NCBI GenBank assembly: GCA_026692845.1
Contig: JAPLNM010000127.1
Coordinates: 1 to 45,376 of the forward strand
Origin: Planctomycetota bacterium
GTDB taxonomy: Bacteria; Planctomycetota; Planctomycetia; Pirellulales; Pirellulaceae
Length of the DNA: 45,376 nt
Reading direction: 5' to 3'
Shown here: positions 16,969 through 26,302 of the stretch, in pieces
How positions within the stretch are numbered: position 1 is the stretch's first letter
Layout: every line of letters begins with the position of its first letter
Program-made: the position numbers and the translations under genes
Notes under the pieces: model-generated
What the model saw: the letters and a program-made list of their open reading frames with translations, nothing else
Told to the model about the DNA's origin: nothing
Database searches by the model: none

Positions 16969-18201
16969 TTGAGCCACAACCCCCTTAGCCACAACCCCCC
17001 AGAAGACCCGACCAATCCTTGGGAGTCGACCTGGAGCCAAACCGACTCGAGTCTCCAAGCCCCGGTCGCTGATCGTTGCGTCGTTTGCTTCAGCGGTTCG
17101 CTCGATCGATCGACGATGGCAAAATTCTACGGCTCGAAAATGCAGATCGGTTGTGTGGTTCCTCTCGTGCTGCTCTCGGCGCTGATCTGGGCGACGATCC
17201 TGTCGATAGGCTTTGGCGTCTACGGACTGACAACTGTCGCCGTCGGAGTTTCGATTGCCATTTGGTTTATCGCGGTACGCTTCATTGGAAAAAACCAAGC
17301 AAATCGGCTGTGCAAACGACGTCCATGGTTGGAGGGACCTGTCCACGGGGTCGCAACAAGCGGTCGCTTGACAGTCTGGCACAACGACCTGTGCCTACAA
17401 ACCAACCTCAGGTCCTACATGTCCAACCCTAACCGAGGAATGCTGGTCTATCCGGATCCAGAAACGGTGCTCCCCTGGGCGATGATTCCGAGCACTTGCT
17501 TTTTCGAGCATCAGTGGTTCGATCTGCGCGAGAGTTGCAAAAACTACCGTATTCTCGAACCGCTGATCTACCAGGTTCCACCCCCCGATGGGCATTCGTA
17601 CATCCTGACCCCCGAGAGAAGTTGGACGCTCAAGAACCGAACTCGAGCGCTGAGTTTCCGACCGAATGGCGGCTTCCTAATTGGCTTCGCGATCTTAGGG
17701 ATTTGGCTCGGCCTCGCACAGGAAGTCTCTGGGTCTATCCGCTCGGAGGTGGCCATTCCCACCATGGTTCTTGTGGTTCTTGTTCTATCGGGTTGGATCG
17801 CCTCGGAGATCGTCCGGTATGCTTGGGCTCGATTTCAAGCGTTCAGCGATTACTCAAACCCGGACCGAAGTGCCTATCGTCAGTTCAATCATTCAGGCAA
17901 AGGACGCAAGACCAAACTGGATCCATCCGACAATCTGCTGCATAGTCAATGGTTCAACCGCCAGAGGGTCATGATTGCCGACCTGCGGCACTGGATCCTC
18001 GTCCCGGTAGACTATCTGCAGCGTGTCAAAGTTCGAGATACCTGGATCGAATTTGTCTTCGGTGACCAACCGGTGTTATTCCACCGCGAGGGTTTCGAAA
18101 ATCAAACCGCTTGGCAACGCGCTCGTGCAGATGCTTTTTTCATACAGCAGCGGCTTAAGGAAAACCAACGCCGCAGGCCCCGAGCAACCGAAGCTACTTA
18201 G
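16969..18201 (+). CDS. Four-TM membrane protein of unknown function
   Basis: This 410-residue protein has hydrophobic pairs at about residues 60-78 and 83-103, then at about 230-247 and 260-280. Between them are soluble parts with RLTVWHNDLCLQTNLRSYMS and, near the C-terminus, a YLQRVKVRDTWIEFVFGDQP segment of the kind seen in membrane proteins with a PH-like (bPH) fold. There is one early CVVC pair. I chose the TTG at 16969 because AGGAAAGGAA ends eight bases upstream; an in-frame ATG at 17116 would remove 49 residues just before the first TM. The gene diverges from the DUF4175 operon, and its last 8 bases overlap the end of the convergent anti-sigma-like gene. Confidence 0.65.
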   Translation: MSHNPLSHNPPEDPTNPWESTWSQTDSSLQAPVADRCVVCFSGSLDRSTMAKFYGSKMQIGCVVPLVLLSALIWATILSIGFGVYGLTTVAVGVSIAIWFIAVRFIGKNQANRLCKRRPWLEGPVHGVATSGRLTVWHNDLCLQTNLRSYMSNPNRGMLVYPDPETVLPWAMIPSTCFFEHQWFDLRESCKNYRILEPLIYQVPPPDGHSYILTPERSWTLKNRTRALSFRPNGGFLIGFAILGIWLGLAQEVSGSIRSEVAIPTMVLVVLVLSGWIASEIVRYAWARFQAFSDYSNPDRSAYRQFNHSGKGRKTKLDPSDNLLHSQWFNRQRVMIADLRHWILVPVDYLQRVKVRDTWIEFVFGDQPVLFHREGFENQTAWQRARADAFFIQQRLKENQRRRPRATEAT

Positions 18202-19582
18202 AGGTTCGCACCATGAGGATTAAGAAGGTGTCTTCTTTCGTACTCAATGCATCGGCAAGCTTTCGAGGCTTGGGAGCCTTGCGGCTTTCAATGTCCAAAA
18301 TGGCGCCCTGGTTTGCCGACTCGAAGGAACGCAACTCTTTACCAGTCTCGGAATCCTGATACACCAATCGCTTGGCGAAATTTGGGGAATCCTTCAAATC
18401 CGCAAGATGATCCATCATCGCGTAAACTTTTGGATCCGCAGAAAGATTCAAGCGGTAGCTCAGAAAATCAGCATACTGATTTGCAACGTCCGTCAGAAGC
18501 GCATCGAGTCGCTTAGGATTCGATTTGACCAAATAGCAAGTTGTCGCAGCATCGGTTTTCAATGCAAGATCAGCGGCCGGATTCTTGATCACGTTCGACG
18601 CGACCAATGTGTCGAAATCGACCTTACTCAACGGGGCATCGGAGCTGAAAATGATCTCGTACTTTTCGAGCAACTGCGAGAGCATCCCGTTTTGCTCGGC
18701 TTGAGGATCGATCTCGATCTCGGCGACCAGAATGTATTTCGCACCAGCAACAGTCTTGGGAGGAACTGGCAACTTCGACCCATCTGCGACAGGTAGTTCA
18801 ACACTAGGGATTTGGCTTTGAACAAGTGGAGATGAATCAGGTACAAAGGTTTTTTCGGGGGTAGGCTCTTCAGCCACCTCCACAGGCATCATCGAGACGA
18901 CCGAATCGGGTTGGCCCAGACCCGTTTGCCCCAGACCCGTTTGCCCCTGGCCCGTTTGCCCCTGGCCCGTTTGCCCCTGGCCCGTTTGGCCTCGACCCAG
19001 TTGGCCCAGATTGGACGGGCCGCTGCGTGGCAGTGCTAAAAACAACACGCACAAGGCTGCGACAACTCCAAGGGACGGCATCCAGACGCGAACCAAACGG
19101 CTACGAAGCGACTCAGGATGCTGCTCGGGTTCTTCAACCGAGCCCATCAAACCCCTGACCATCGCCTTCTGACGACGGCCTGCAGGGTGAATATCCAACG
19201 CCTCTGGAACCGGCCTTTGTAGCTTGGTATAGCCCTCGCTCCACAGTGCTTCCGAAGCTTCCGAATCCTCCACAGGCTCCTGGCCCAAAGGAGCCCTTGC
19301 ATTGGGAGCGTCTGGCAAAATCCACGCAGGAGGAGCATCCAATTGGGAAGCTCGTTGCCGTGCGGCCTGAACCACACGCTTGGAAAACTCAGCGCCTAGG
19401 CGACCGACGGGTCGGCCTCGCAAGAGCGAGCGGCGAAGATCTGCCATCTGCTCAAGCTGCGCGGCGATAGACGGATCATTTTGCATGGCGATCTCAAGCT
19501 GACGTTGCTCCTGTTCGGACAGGGCACCATCGAGCATTCCGCTCAGCCATTCTTCAATTTTTTGGGGATCTGGAGGCATCAT
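18194..19582 (-). CDS. Anti-sigma-factor-like single-TM protein
   Basis: The N-terminus (IEEWLSGMLDGALSEQEQRQ, then LEIAMQNDPSIAAQL) is the helical pattern of planctomycete anti-sigma or zinc-finger-like domains, though the HxxxCxxC zinc motif is absent. A cytoplasmic region of about 160 residues leads to a TM segment (VWMPSLGVVAALCVLFLALP, about 166-185). A linker of GQTGQGQTG repeats follows, then a C-terminal extracytoplasmic domain of about 200 residues with no name I know (AKYILVAEIEIDP). The layout, cytosolic domain-TM-sensor, suits a signal-transducing anti-sigma factor. No sigma gene is adjacent; the nearest ECF sigma is 17 kb away. Tandem ATGs lie at 19582 and 19579, and a TTG at 19597 is less likely. 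Confidence 0.6.
   Translation of the reverse strand: MMPPDPQKIEEWLSGMLDGALSEQEQRQLEIAMQNDPSIAAQLEQMADLRRSLLRGRPVGRLGAEFSKRVVQAARQRASQLDAPPAWILPDAPNARAPLGQEPVEDSEASEALWSEGYTKLQRPVPEALDIHPAGRRQKAMVRGLMGSVEEPEQHPESLRSRLVRVWMPSLGVVAALCVLFLALPRSGPSNLGQLGRGQTGQGQTGQGQTGQGQTGLGQTGLGQPDSVVSMMPVEVAEEPTPEKTFVPDSSPLVQSQIPSVELPVADGSKLPVPPKTVAGAKYILVAEIEIDPQAEQNGMLSQLLEKYEIIFSSDAPLSKVDFDTLVASNVIKNPAADLALKTDAATTCYLVKSNPKRLDALLTDVANQYADFLSYRLNLSADPKVYAMMDHLADLKDSPNFAKRLVYQDSETGKELRSFESANQGAILDIESRKAPKPRKLADALSTKEDTFLILMVRTSK
18908..19006 (-). repeat. 15-bp tandem repeat encoding GQTGQ linker
   Basis: Units of the type CTGGCCCGTTTGCCC (plus strand) recur six to seven times and encode GQTGQ or GQTGL on the minus strand. 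The repeat forms the flexible linker directly after the TM segment of the anti-sigma-like protein. The central units are identical or nearly so, suggesting recent expansion. Confidence 0.85.
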
Positions 19583-19616
19583 GATTATGGGTGACAAAGT
19601 TTCCTATCACCTCTCC

Positions 19617-19642
19617 GAGAACCAAGCAGCCTAAAAAGTTCC
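19617..19642 (-). promoter_or_regulatory. Possible ECF-type promoter of the anti-sigma-like gene
   Basis: On the minus strand GGAACTT at 19642-19636 matches the -35 consensus of many ECF sigma factors. It is followed after 15 bases by TCTC at 19620-19617, close to the usual -10 (GTCT/TCTC-like). Transcription would begin near 19610, giving a leader of about 28 bases before the ATG at 19582. The match is to a short motif and may be chance. Confidence 0.25.
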
Positions 19643-19701
19643 TGCAGGTTACCGTAGAATATCGATGCAAAAGACTCAAAGAAACGCAATTCCATGCGAT
19701 T

Positions 19702-20454
19702 TTAGGCCTTTCTGGGGTTTTTTTCTTCCCAAATCCCCTGCCCAACCAACGTTTTTTCCACCGACTCGGACCAACCCCGGTTGGCCGCAGGAGATGCCGG
19801 ACTCGGATGTAGGATCCTAAGGATTCTAGCGGTCGAACCGGCCCGCTCGGCCACTCGCACCAAACATTGCTCTGCAAATTGACCAACTCCCACCAACGTT
19901 TTTGGCCGCAGGATCAAAAGCAGACGCTCTAAATGCGCGTCGCAAAATTCCGTCATCTGCTCGGTCTGACTCGCAGGCAACTTGTCAGGGGTCAAGTTCC
20001 TTGCCCCGGAGTCCATAAACACCAACGGGCAGTAATTGACCACAAAATGCTCCCCGAAAAAAGCCTCAGGACTCCCAAAGCGTTCCTGAAATAAACCCCA
20101 CATCCTCCGGCCCGATACCTCCGATCGCGTGCATGCAAAGCCCTGAATCGGTCGCTTGGGATGCTCCGACTCGGGCTTGCCTATCTTGCCCCGGATCTTC
20201 AAAAAACCACGCACCGCCTCGATCTCCCCAAAAGGAACCCCCGTTTGAGCCATCCCCCAAGGCCCAGGATTCATCCCCAAAAACAAGACTTTTTTCGGAC
20301 CTCTCGCATACATCTGCAAATAAGCCCGATGCGCCTCCCAGGCGTACTCAAGCGGTTTGTAAACCGTATGCACCGGCTCGCAAAACTTCAGGCCCCCGAG
20401 CGATCTGGTCAAATGCTCCGCAGCTTCGATCACCGCATCCGATGTTTTGGTCAA
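19702..20454 (-). CDS. SMUG-type uracil-DNA glycosylase
   Basis: This 250-residue protein belongs to the uracil-DNA glycosylase superfamily, SMUG branch. The water-activating motif is GMNPGPWGMAQTGVPFGE at about residues 60-77, and the DNA-intercalation loop is HPSPASPAANRGW at about 216-228. ARNLTPDKLP between them is also typical of SMUG1-like enzymes. It removes uracil and oxidised pyrimidines from DNA for base excision repair. The start is a TTG at 20454. AGGAG lies six bases upstream, whereas the nearby ATG is out of frame and meets a stop after two codons. An 11-bp tandem repeat occupies the leader. Confidence 0.85.
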   Translation of the reverse strand: MTKTSDAVIEAAEHLTRSLGGLKFCEPVHTVYKPLEYAWEAHRAYLQMYARGPKKVLFLGMNPGPWGMAQTGVPFGEIEAVRGFLKIRGKIGKPESEHPKRPIQGFACTRSEVSGRRMWGLFQERFGSPEAFFGEHFVVNYCPLVFMDSGARNLTPDKLPASQTEQMTEFCDAHLERLLLILRPKTLVGVGQFAEQCLVRVAERAGSTARILRILHPSPASPAANRGWSESVEKTLVGQGIWEEKNPRKA

Positions 20455-20470
20455 TCCATACTCCTTACTC

Positions 20471-20525
20471 GCTCCGAACTTGCTCCGAACTTGCTCCGAA
20501 CTTGCTCCGAATTTGCTCCGAATTC
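20471..20525. repeat. 11-bp tandem repeat, five units
   Basis: Five units of GCTCCGAACTT lie head to tail. The last two read GCTCCGAATTT and GCTCCGAATTC. The array lies 17 bases upstream of the glycosylase TTG start, so on the minus strand it forms the leader just before the Shine-Dalgarno sequence. An 11-bp period is close to one helical turn. The rest of the 352-base spacer (20526-20806) holds no repeat, RNA gene or coding stretch that I can support; it must carry the promoter of the plus-strand ABC permease. Confidence 0.9.
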
Positions 20526-20806
20526 GCTCTTAAACTCCAGGCCCAACAAATAAGCTTGCAGGCCAACCCCCTTTTCGCCTAAAGAACTTAAGCATCGTCG
20601 AGCTTGGCAAGCATCCGAACCGAAAACTCAGTTCATGCTAGCAAAATAAACGAACCGATGGCATCCGAGACTCCGGGTTTCCCTTTTCCACCACCCAATC
20701 TTATATTGTTCCCCTAAAGCGGCTCGAATACCATCGGCTCGAACCCCTCGAACCGTTTCCCCCTAGCCGTTGACCAGCCGTTTCCCCTCATGGCGAGATT
20801 CCCTCT

Positions 20807-22018
20807 ATGGTTTGGACGATCCTTCAGGTTAGCTTTCGGCGATTGAAAAATAATCGCTCGGAATTGCTGCTGACTTTCCTCGTCCCGATCCTTTTTTTCA
20901 GTATCTTTGCCCTGATCTTCGGGTCCCGAGGTACCTCGGGTGCCTCGATCCCGAAAATCAAAGTGGCCCTTTCGGACCAAAACCCCTCGGATGTCTCGCG
21001 ACGCGCGATCGAACTGCTCCGCGAACAATCCTCGCTGCGCATCACCGACGCGCACACGGCCCTGCTCCACGCCGATTCGGTCGAACACCAACTGGCTCAA
21101 CTCGTCGAACCGAGCCTAGCCGAAGACCTCGTCCGCCGCGGCTCGGTCTCGGCTGCCGTCGTCTTCTTGGCCCCAGCAGCACAAAGCTCCTTTCCGACCA
21201 TCCAACTGCTCTCGGATTCCTACGATCAAGTCTCCGGCCAAGTCCTCTCGGCACTGGTCCAAAAATCGGTCATGACCGCCTTTGCCGAAGAACAACGCAA
21301 GCAAGTCCCCACCGTACCGATTCGATCGGTAGCCTACGCCCCAGCAAACAATCCTCTCCCGGTGACCGAACTTCCAACGATCCAAAGTGTCGATATCCTG
21401 GGGAGCAAGAAAACCAACCCGGTCATCGCCATGTATGCGGCCGGGATTGCGGTGATGTTCCTGCTTTTCTCGGCGACGACGGCCAGCGGTTCGCTCCTTG
21501 AAGAGCGTGAGAACTCCACCCTCGATCGATTGCTGTGCAGTCGACTGAGCATGGACCAATTGCTCCTAGGTAAGTGGGCTTATTTGACGATCATTGGAAT
21601 CGTCCAAATGGTGTTCATGTTTTCCTGGGGGGCCTTGGTCTTCGGTATCGATCTGCTCAATCACCTCGAAGGCTTCTTTGCCATGACGCTCGTAACGGCT
21701 GGTGCCTCCTCGAGCTTCGCACTGCTTTTGGCCTCCATGTGCAAATCCCGCACGCAACTCAGTTGGATCTCGACGATCGTCATCCTGAGCATGTCGGCCC
21801 TGGGTGGAAGCATGGTTCCTCGCTACCTGATGAGCGAGTCGATGCAACGCGCCGGAATGCTGACCTTCAACGCCTGGGCCTTGGAAGGCTACAACAAAAT
21901 TTTCTGGCGCGATTTGCAGATCCATGACATCGAACTCGAACTCGGTGTGCTGACCCTGTGCGGCTTTTGCTTTATCGTCGGCGCTCGGATCTTCGCTATC
22001 CGTTGGGAACGGTCATGA
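20807..22018 (+). CDS. ABC-2 type transporter permease
   Basis: This 403-residue protein has the ABC-2 permease fold. One N-terminal TM (LLLTFLVPILFFSIFALIFG) is followed by a large extracytoplasmic domain (about 45-200) and then five TM segments beginning at PVIAMYAAGIAVMFLLFSAT. The cytoplasmic loop SGSLLEERENSTLDRLLCSR between TM2 and TM3 is the usual coupling region (EREXGTLERL-like) that contacts the ATPase. No ATP-binding subunit is in the window: the next gene is hrpA, which overlaps by four bases (ATGA). The ATPase may be encoded immediately before the window's equivalent locus elsewhere, or shared. The substrate is unknown; related permeases export drugs or lipids. Confidence 0.85.
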   Translation: MVWTILQVSFRRLKNNRSELLLTFLVPILFFSIFALIFGSRGTSGASIPKIKVALSDQNPSDVSRRAIELLREQSSLRITDAHTALLHADSVEHQLAQLVEPSLAEDLVRRGSVSAAVVFLAPAAQSSFPTIQLLSDSYDQVSGQVLSALVQKSVMTAFAEEQRKQVPTVPIRSVAYAPANNPLPVTELPTIQSVDILGSKKTNPVIAMYAAGIAVMFLLFSATTASGSLLEERENSTLDRLLCSRLSMDQLLLGKWAYLTIIGIVQMVFMFSWGALVFGIDLLNHLEGFFAMTLVTAGASSSFALLLASMCKSRTQLSWISTIVILSMSALGGSMVPRYLMSESMQRAGMLTFNAWALEGYNKIFWRDLQIHDIELELGVLTLCGFCFIVGARIFAIRWERS

Positions 22019-25000
22019 GCTTGATGTCCCAAGCTCCCTTGGACCAAAATCGCCTTCTTCGTCATGATGCGACCCGACTGGCTCGCCAATGGGCTCGCTT
22101 GCAACGCGTCGATCCCAGCCGCTTATCGCTCGATACGCAACGATGGCAAGCGGCCCTCGATGCCGCCTACAACCGTTTCGAAAAACGGCTGCAAACCAAC
22201 TACTCCATCGTCTACGATCCCGACCTGCCAATCTACAACCATCGCGAGGAAATCCTCGAGCTGCTTGCCAACCGTCAAACCCTGATCGTTTGCGGCGAAA
22301 CCGGATCCGGCAAAAGCACCCAACTGCCAAAGCTCTGCCTTCAAGCTGGATTGTTTCGCCAAGGATGGATCGGTCACACCCAACCCCGCCGATTGGCCGC
22401 ACGATCGATCGCAAATCGCTTGGCCGAAGAACTCGATACCCAACTCGGCCAAGTCGTCGGTTTTAAAATCCGCTTCCAAGACCGCACCGAAGACTCCTCG
22501 CTTGTCAAACTCATGACCGACGGAATCCTTCTGGCCGAAATCCAACGCGACCCGCTCCTGGAAGCCTACGATTGCATCATCGTCGACGAAGCCCACGAGC
22601 GATCGATCCAAATCGATATGCTCATGGCCTACCTTGCCGACCTGGTCCACCGACGCCCCGAACTGCGATTGATCATCACCAGCGCGACGATCGATTCCCA
22701 ACGGTTTTCCGAACACTTTCACGACTCGCTCGGAGCCGCCCCGATCCTCTCGATCCAAGGCCGTAGCTATCCGGTCGAGATCCGCTACCGTGGCATCCAA
22801 AGCCTTGCCGATTCCCCATCGGTCGAGTCGGACCACTGGCTCTTGGAACGACTCTGCAACGCCGTCGATGAACTCTTCAGCGAAGGTCGCGGCGATATCC
22901 TCGCCTTCTTCCCCACCGAACGCGATATACGCGACGCGAGCAAACGCTTGCGCGGCCATTTGACCCAACGCGGCCTGCACAACTCGGTCGAGGTCCTGCC
23001 GCTTTACGCTAGGCTCACCGAAGCCGAACAGCAACGGATCTTCCAACCCCATCGCCAAACCCGAATCGTCCTTGCGACCAACGTCGCCGAATCGTCGCTG
23101 ACGGTCCCAGGTATCCGCTACGTGATCGATACCGGAACGGCAAGAGTCTCTCGCTACGCTCCGCGCAGCCGCGTTCAACGATTGCCCATCGAACCGATTT
23201 GCCAAGCTTCAGCCAACCAACGCAGCGGACGATGCGGTCGATTGGGACCGGGCATCGCGATCCGGTTGTTCGACGAACAAGACTACCTCTCACGCAGCGG
23301 ATTTGCTCAGCCCGAAATCATGCGATGCGATCTGGCCGGGACAATCCTTCATGCAAAGTCCCTGAAGATCGATGATATCGAATCGCTCGCTTGGCTCGAT
23401 CCACCACGACCCGATAGCACCCGCGAAGGACTTCAAACCCTCCGCGAAATCCAAGCCATCGATCCTGACGGAAGCCTAACGCAAATCGGTCGGACCCTGG
23501 CAAACTGGCCCGTATCACCACGCACCGGCCGTATGCTCCTGGCCGCATACGACAACGGCTGCCTGCACGAAATGCTCATCATCGCCTCGGCCCTGGAAAC
23601 CCAAGACCCACGCGTTCGCCCCCCCGAATTCCAACAAGCCGCAGATGCCGCTCACCTGCGCTTTCGCGACCCCCAAAGCGACTTCCTCACACTGCTTCGC
23701 ATCTGGGATTTCTACCAAAATCTTCGCGAAAAACTCGGTCGTAGCCGCCTGGAAAAAGCCTGCCGCGATGCGTTCTTGTCCATGACCCGACTCCGCGAAT
23801 GGGGGGACATCCACCGACAACTCATGGAACAGTGCCGAGAAGCCGGCCTGTCGATCCAATCGCGTCGAATCCCCATCAGCGATCCTGACGCAACTCCCGC
23901 AAAATCCTCCCAGACGACTCCCGCTCCCGGCGATCGATTTGCCAACGGTTACGCAGAACTCCACCAAGCCATCCTCGCAGGTCTACCCTCCGGTGTGGCC
24001 ATGCTCGACGATCAAGGGAAATACCGCGGCGCGTCGAACATGGAACTGCTCTTGTGGCCCGGCTCCTGCCTCAAAGGCTCCAACGCCAAATGGATCGTCT
24101 GCTCGGAAATTGTCGAAACCCACGATCGCTTCGCTCGCACCAATGCACGCATCGATCCGGTCTGGATCGAAAAAGTTTTAGGACACTGCCTAAAGTTCTC
24201 CTACGATGAACCCCATTTCAGCCGCAAACAAGGCTCGGCGATGGTCATGCGACGCGGTTCGCTCCTGGGACTCCCAGCCGTCAACCGACACCCCGTGGCC
24301 CTGGCTCCCCTGGACCCTAAACTCGCTCGCGATCTGCTCATCGAACACGGCTTGGCCGAACTGCAACTCGAATCGCGAGCCAAGTTCTGGAGCCATAACC
24401 AATCGTTCCTCGACCAAATCCAACGCATCGGCGACAAAACCCGACGCAGAGATTGCGTCGTGGATTCCTTCGCACTCCTGAACTTCTACCGCAAATGCAT
24501 CCCAGAACATGTCGTCGATCGAGTCTCCCTCGAACAATGGGATAAAACCCTCAAAGATACCAAGTCTGCTCCCTTCCTGTCGCTTGATTCTCTCGAACTG
24601 CAACTCGATCCAGGATCGATGGCCAAAGAGTTCCCCGACCAACTCGAAGTCGGACCTACCAGCCGACTGCAACTCTCCTACCGCTTCGAACCCGGTTCGC
24701 AACTCGATGGAGTGACCCTCGAGGTCCCCGAGGCATTTGTCGAACAACTCCACCAAGAAAAACTCGAATGGCTCGTCCCAGGCCTGCTCGGAGAAAAAAT
24801 CGCTGCCCTCCTGAAGTCACTTCCTAAACCCCTAAGACGCCAACTCGTCCCTATCCCCGATACGGTCAAATCCCTCCTGCCGAAAATGCTCGATGCAGCC
24901 GCCCGCTCAGAACCTTTCTGGAAAAGCTTGTGCGATGTCTGCTCGAAACACATCGGCCAACCCGTCCAACGAACTGACTTCGATTCCTCAGCCCTGCCAG

Positions 25001-26094
25001 AACACCTGCTGTTTCGTATCGAACTCAAAGATCCCAAAGGCAAAAACATCGCCGTCGCTCGCCAATTGCCAACCATCCAACAAGCCGCTCACCTGCAACT
25101 CGATTCCAAACCCAAATCAGATCGGCCCACGAGTTCCATCACAACGAACTACCCCTGGCAACGATCCAACATGCAAGCTTGGGATATCCCCGAACTCCCC
25201 CAAAAAATCATCGAGCTCAACGGCGGCGTTCGTATGGAACGCTATCCAAGTCTCCAATGGATCGACTCCAAAGTCTCAACAACCATCTACGACCATCCGC
25301 ACCTTGCCGAACAACAACTTCGCGAAACGATGATTCGCGCTCTGGCCATCCAGGAACGACGCGAACTCAAAAGCCAAATCCAATTCCTACCCAAATGGAC
25401 CCAATGCACTCTATGGCTCTCGGATCGCTTCGATGCAAACAAACTCACCGATTTCGTTGCCCAACTGATGGTTCGCTTGGCTCTGGTCGAAACGAATTGG
25501 ACCAAAGACTCCGGCCGATTCGAACCATGCCCTCGTACCCTGCTGGACTGGGAATCACGCCGCGTCGGTAAAGTGCAAAAAATCGGAACCGCAACGGTCG
25601 AACTGGCTCGCTGGTTGCCCAAATTCGCCGAAGCCTACCAACAAATCCGACGACTCAAGGAATCCTTACCCAAACCGCTCTGGGAACCCCCCTCACCCCT
25701 ACGCGCACAGCTCGATGGACTCATGGACCCAGCCCACGCTCTTCATACCCCGTGGCTCTTCGTCAAGGATATCCCACGCTTCCTCAACGCCCTGGCGCTA
25801 CGCATCGAAAAACTTCGCACCATCGGAGCCCCCAAAGACCAACAATCGGATCTGGCTCCAGCCAATGCATCAAAAGATTTCTCAAAACGCATCGCGGAAC
25901 TCGAAAGCCAACTCGCACTAGCCAAACACCAACTCAAATGGCACCCCGATGGCAACTTGCTCGATTACCGGTGGATGATCGAAGAATTTCGCGTCTCTAT
26001 CCATGCCCAAAAACTCGGTACTCGCATGAGCGTCTCTCCAAAACGGATCGAGAAACTCCAAGAGCAACTCCAAGCCGAACCGAACACCCTGTAA
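22015..26094 (+). CDS. hrpA: ATP-dependent RNA helicase HrpA (DEAH box)
   Basis: HrpA is a large DEAH-box RNA helicase that acts on mRNA and stalled ribosomes. The 1359-residue length fits the long bacterial HrpA form. Motif I is GETGSGKSTQLPKL (from residue 94), motif II DEAH (from 191, IIVDEAHERSIQID), motif III ITSATID and motif VI QRSGRCGRLGPG. Winged-helix/ratchet and OB-like regions follow, and the C-terminal DUF3418-type region ends with a coiled-coil (ELESQLALAKHQLKWHPDGN). I chose the ATG at 22015, which overlaps the permease stop as ATGA and implies translational coupling; the frame is open 57 bases further upstream but without a better start. Confidence 0.95.
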   Translation: MSLMSQAPLDQNRLLRHDATRLARQWARLQRVDPSRLSLDTQRWQAALDAAYNRFEKRLQTNYSIVYDPDLPIYNHREEILELLANRQTLIVCGETGSGKSTQLPKLCLQAGLFRQGWIGHTQPRRLAARSIANRLAEELDTQLGQVVGFKIRFQDRTEDSSLVKLMTDGILLAEIQRDPLLEAYDCIIVDEAHERSIQIDMLMAYLADLVHRRPELRLIITSATIDSQRFSEHFHDSLGAAPILSIQGRSYPVEIRYRGIQSLADSPSVESDHWLLERLCNAVDELFSEGRGDILAFFPTERDIRDASKRLRGHLTQRGLHNSVEVLPLYARLTEAEQQRIFQPHRQTRIVLATNVAESSLTVPGIRYVIDTGTARVSRYAPRSRVQRLPIEPICQASANQRSGRCGRLGPGIAIRLFDEQDYLSRSGFAQPEIMRCDLAGTILHAKSLKIDDIESLAWLDPPRPDSTREGLQTLREIQAIDPDGSLTQIGRTLANWPVSPRTGRMLLAAYDNGCLHEMLIIASALETQDPRVRPPEFQQAADAAHLRFRDPQSDFLTLLRIWDFYQNLREKLGRSRLEKACRDAFLSMTRLREWGDIHRQLMEQCREAGLSIQSRRIPISDPDATPAKSSQTTPAPGDRFANGYAELHQAILAGLPSGVAMLDDQGKYRGASNMELLLWPGSCLKGSNAKWIVCSEIVETHDRFARTNARIDPVWIEKVLGHCLKFSYDEPHFSRKQGSAMVMRRGSLLGLPAVNRHPVALAPLDPKLARDLLIEHGLAELQLESRAKFWSHNQSFLDQIQRIGDKTRRRDCVVDSFALLNFYRKCIPEHVVDRVSLEQWDKTLKDTKSAPFLSLDSLELQLDPGSMAKEFPDQLEVGPTSRLQLSYRFEPGSQLDGVTLEVPEAFVEQLHQEKLEWLVPGLLGEKIAALLKSLPKPLRRQLVPIPDTVKSLLPKMLDAAARSEPFWKSLCDVCSKHIGQPVQRTDFDSSALPEHLLFRIELKDPKGKNIAVARQLPTIQQAAHLQLDSKPKSDRPTSSITTNYPWQRSNMQAWDIPELPQKIIELNGGVRMERYPSLQWIDSKVSTTIYDHPHLAEQQLRETMIRALAIQERRELKSQIQFLPKWTQCTLWLSDRFDANKLTDFVAQLMVRLALVETNWTKDSGRFEPCPRTLLDWESRRVGKVQKIGTATVELARWLPKFAEAYQQIRRLKESLPKPLWEPPSPLRAQLDGLMDPAHALHTPWLFVKDIPRFLNALALRIEKLRTIGAPKDQQSDLAPANASKDFSKRIAELESQLALAKHQLKWHPDGNLLDYRWMIEEFRVSIHAQKLGTRMSVSPKRIEKLQEQLQAEPNTL

Positions 26095-26302
26095 TCCCCG
26101 CGTACCCTGACCGTTCATGCTGCCCCCGCTGCGATCGCTCTTGACGCAGCCAGATGATCCAGCCAGATTATCCCCCCCAATCCTCCAATTTTAACGAATC
26201 GTTGCGTTCGACCGAGTCGATATAGATTTTCACGCCCAAGGTCCGTACAGTCGGAATCTTCCAAGCTACGGTGTCCCCCGAACGGAATCAAAAGGACCCA
26301 CC

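Noticed and set aside
20471-20525. Iterons of a replication origin
   Set aside because: There is no replication initiator gene, AT-rich unwinding region or DnaA-box cluster, and the repeats sit in the leader of a repair gene.
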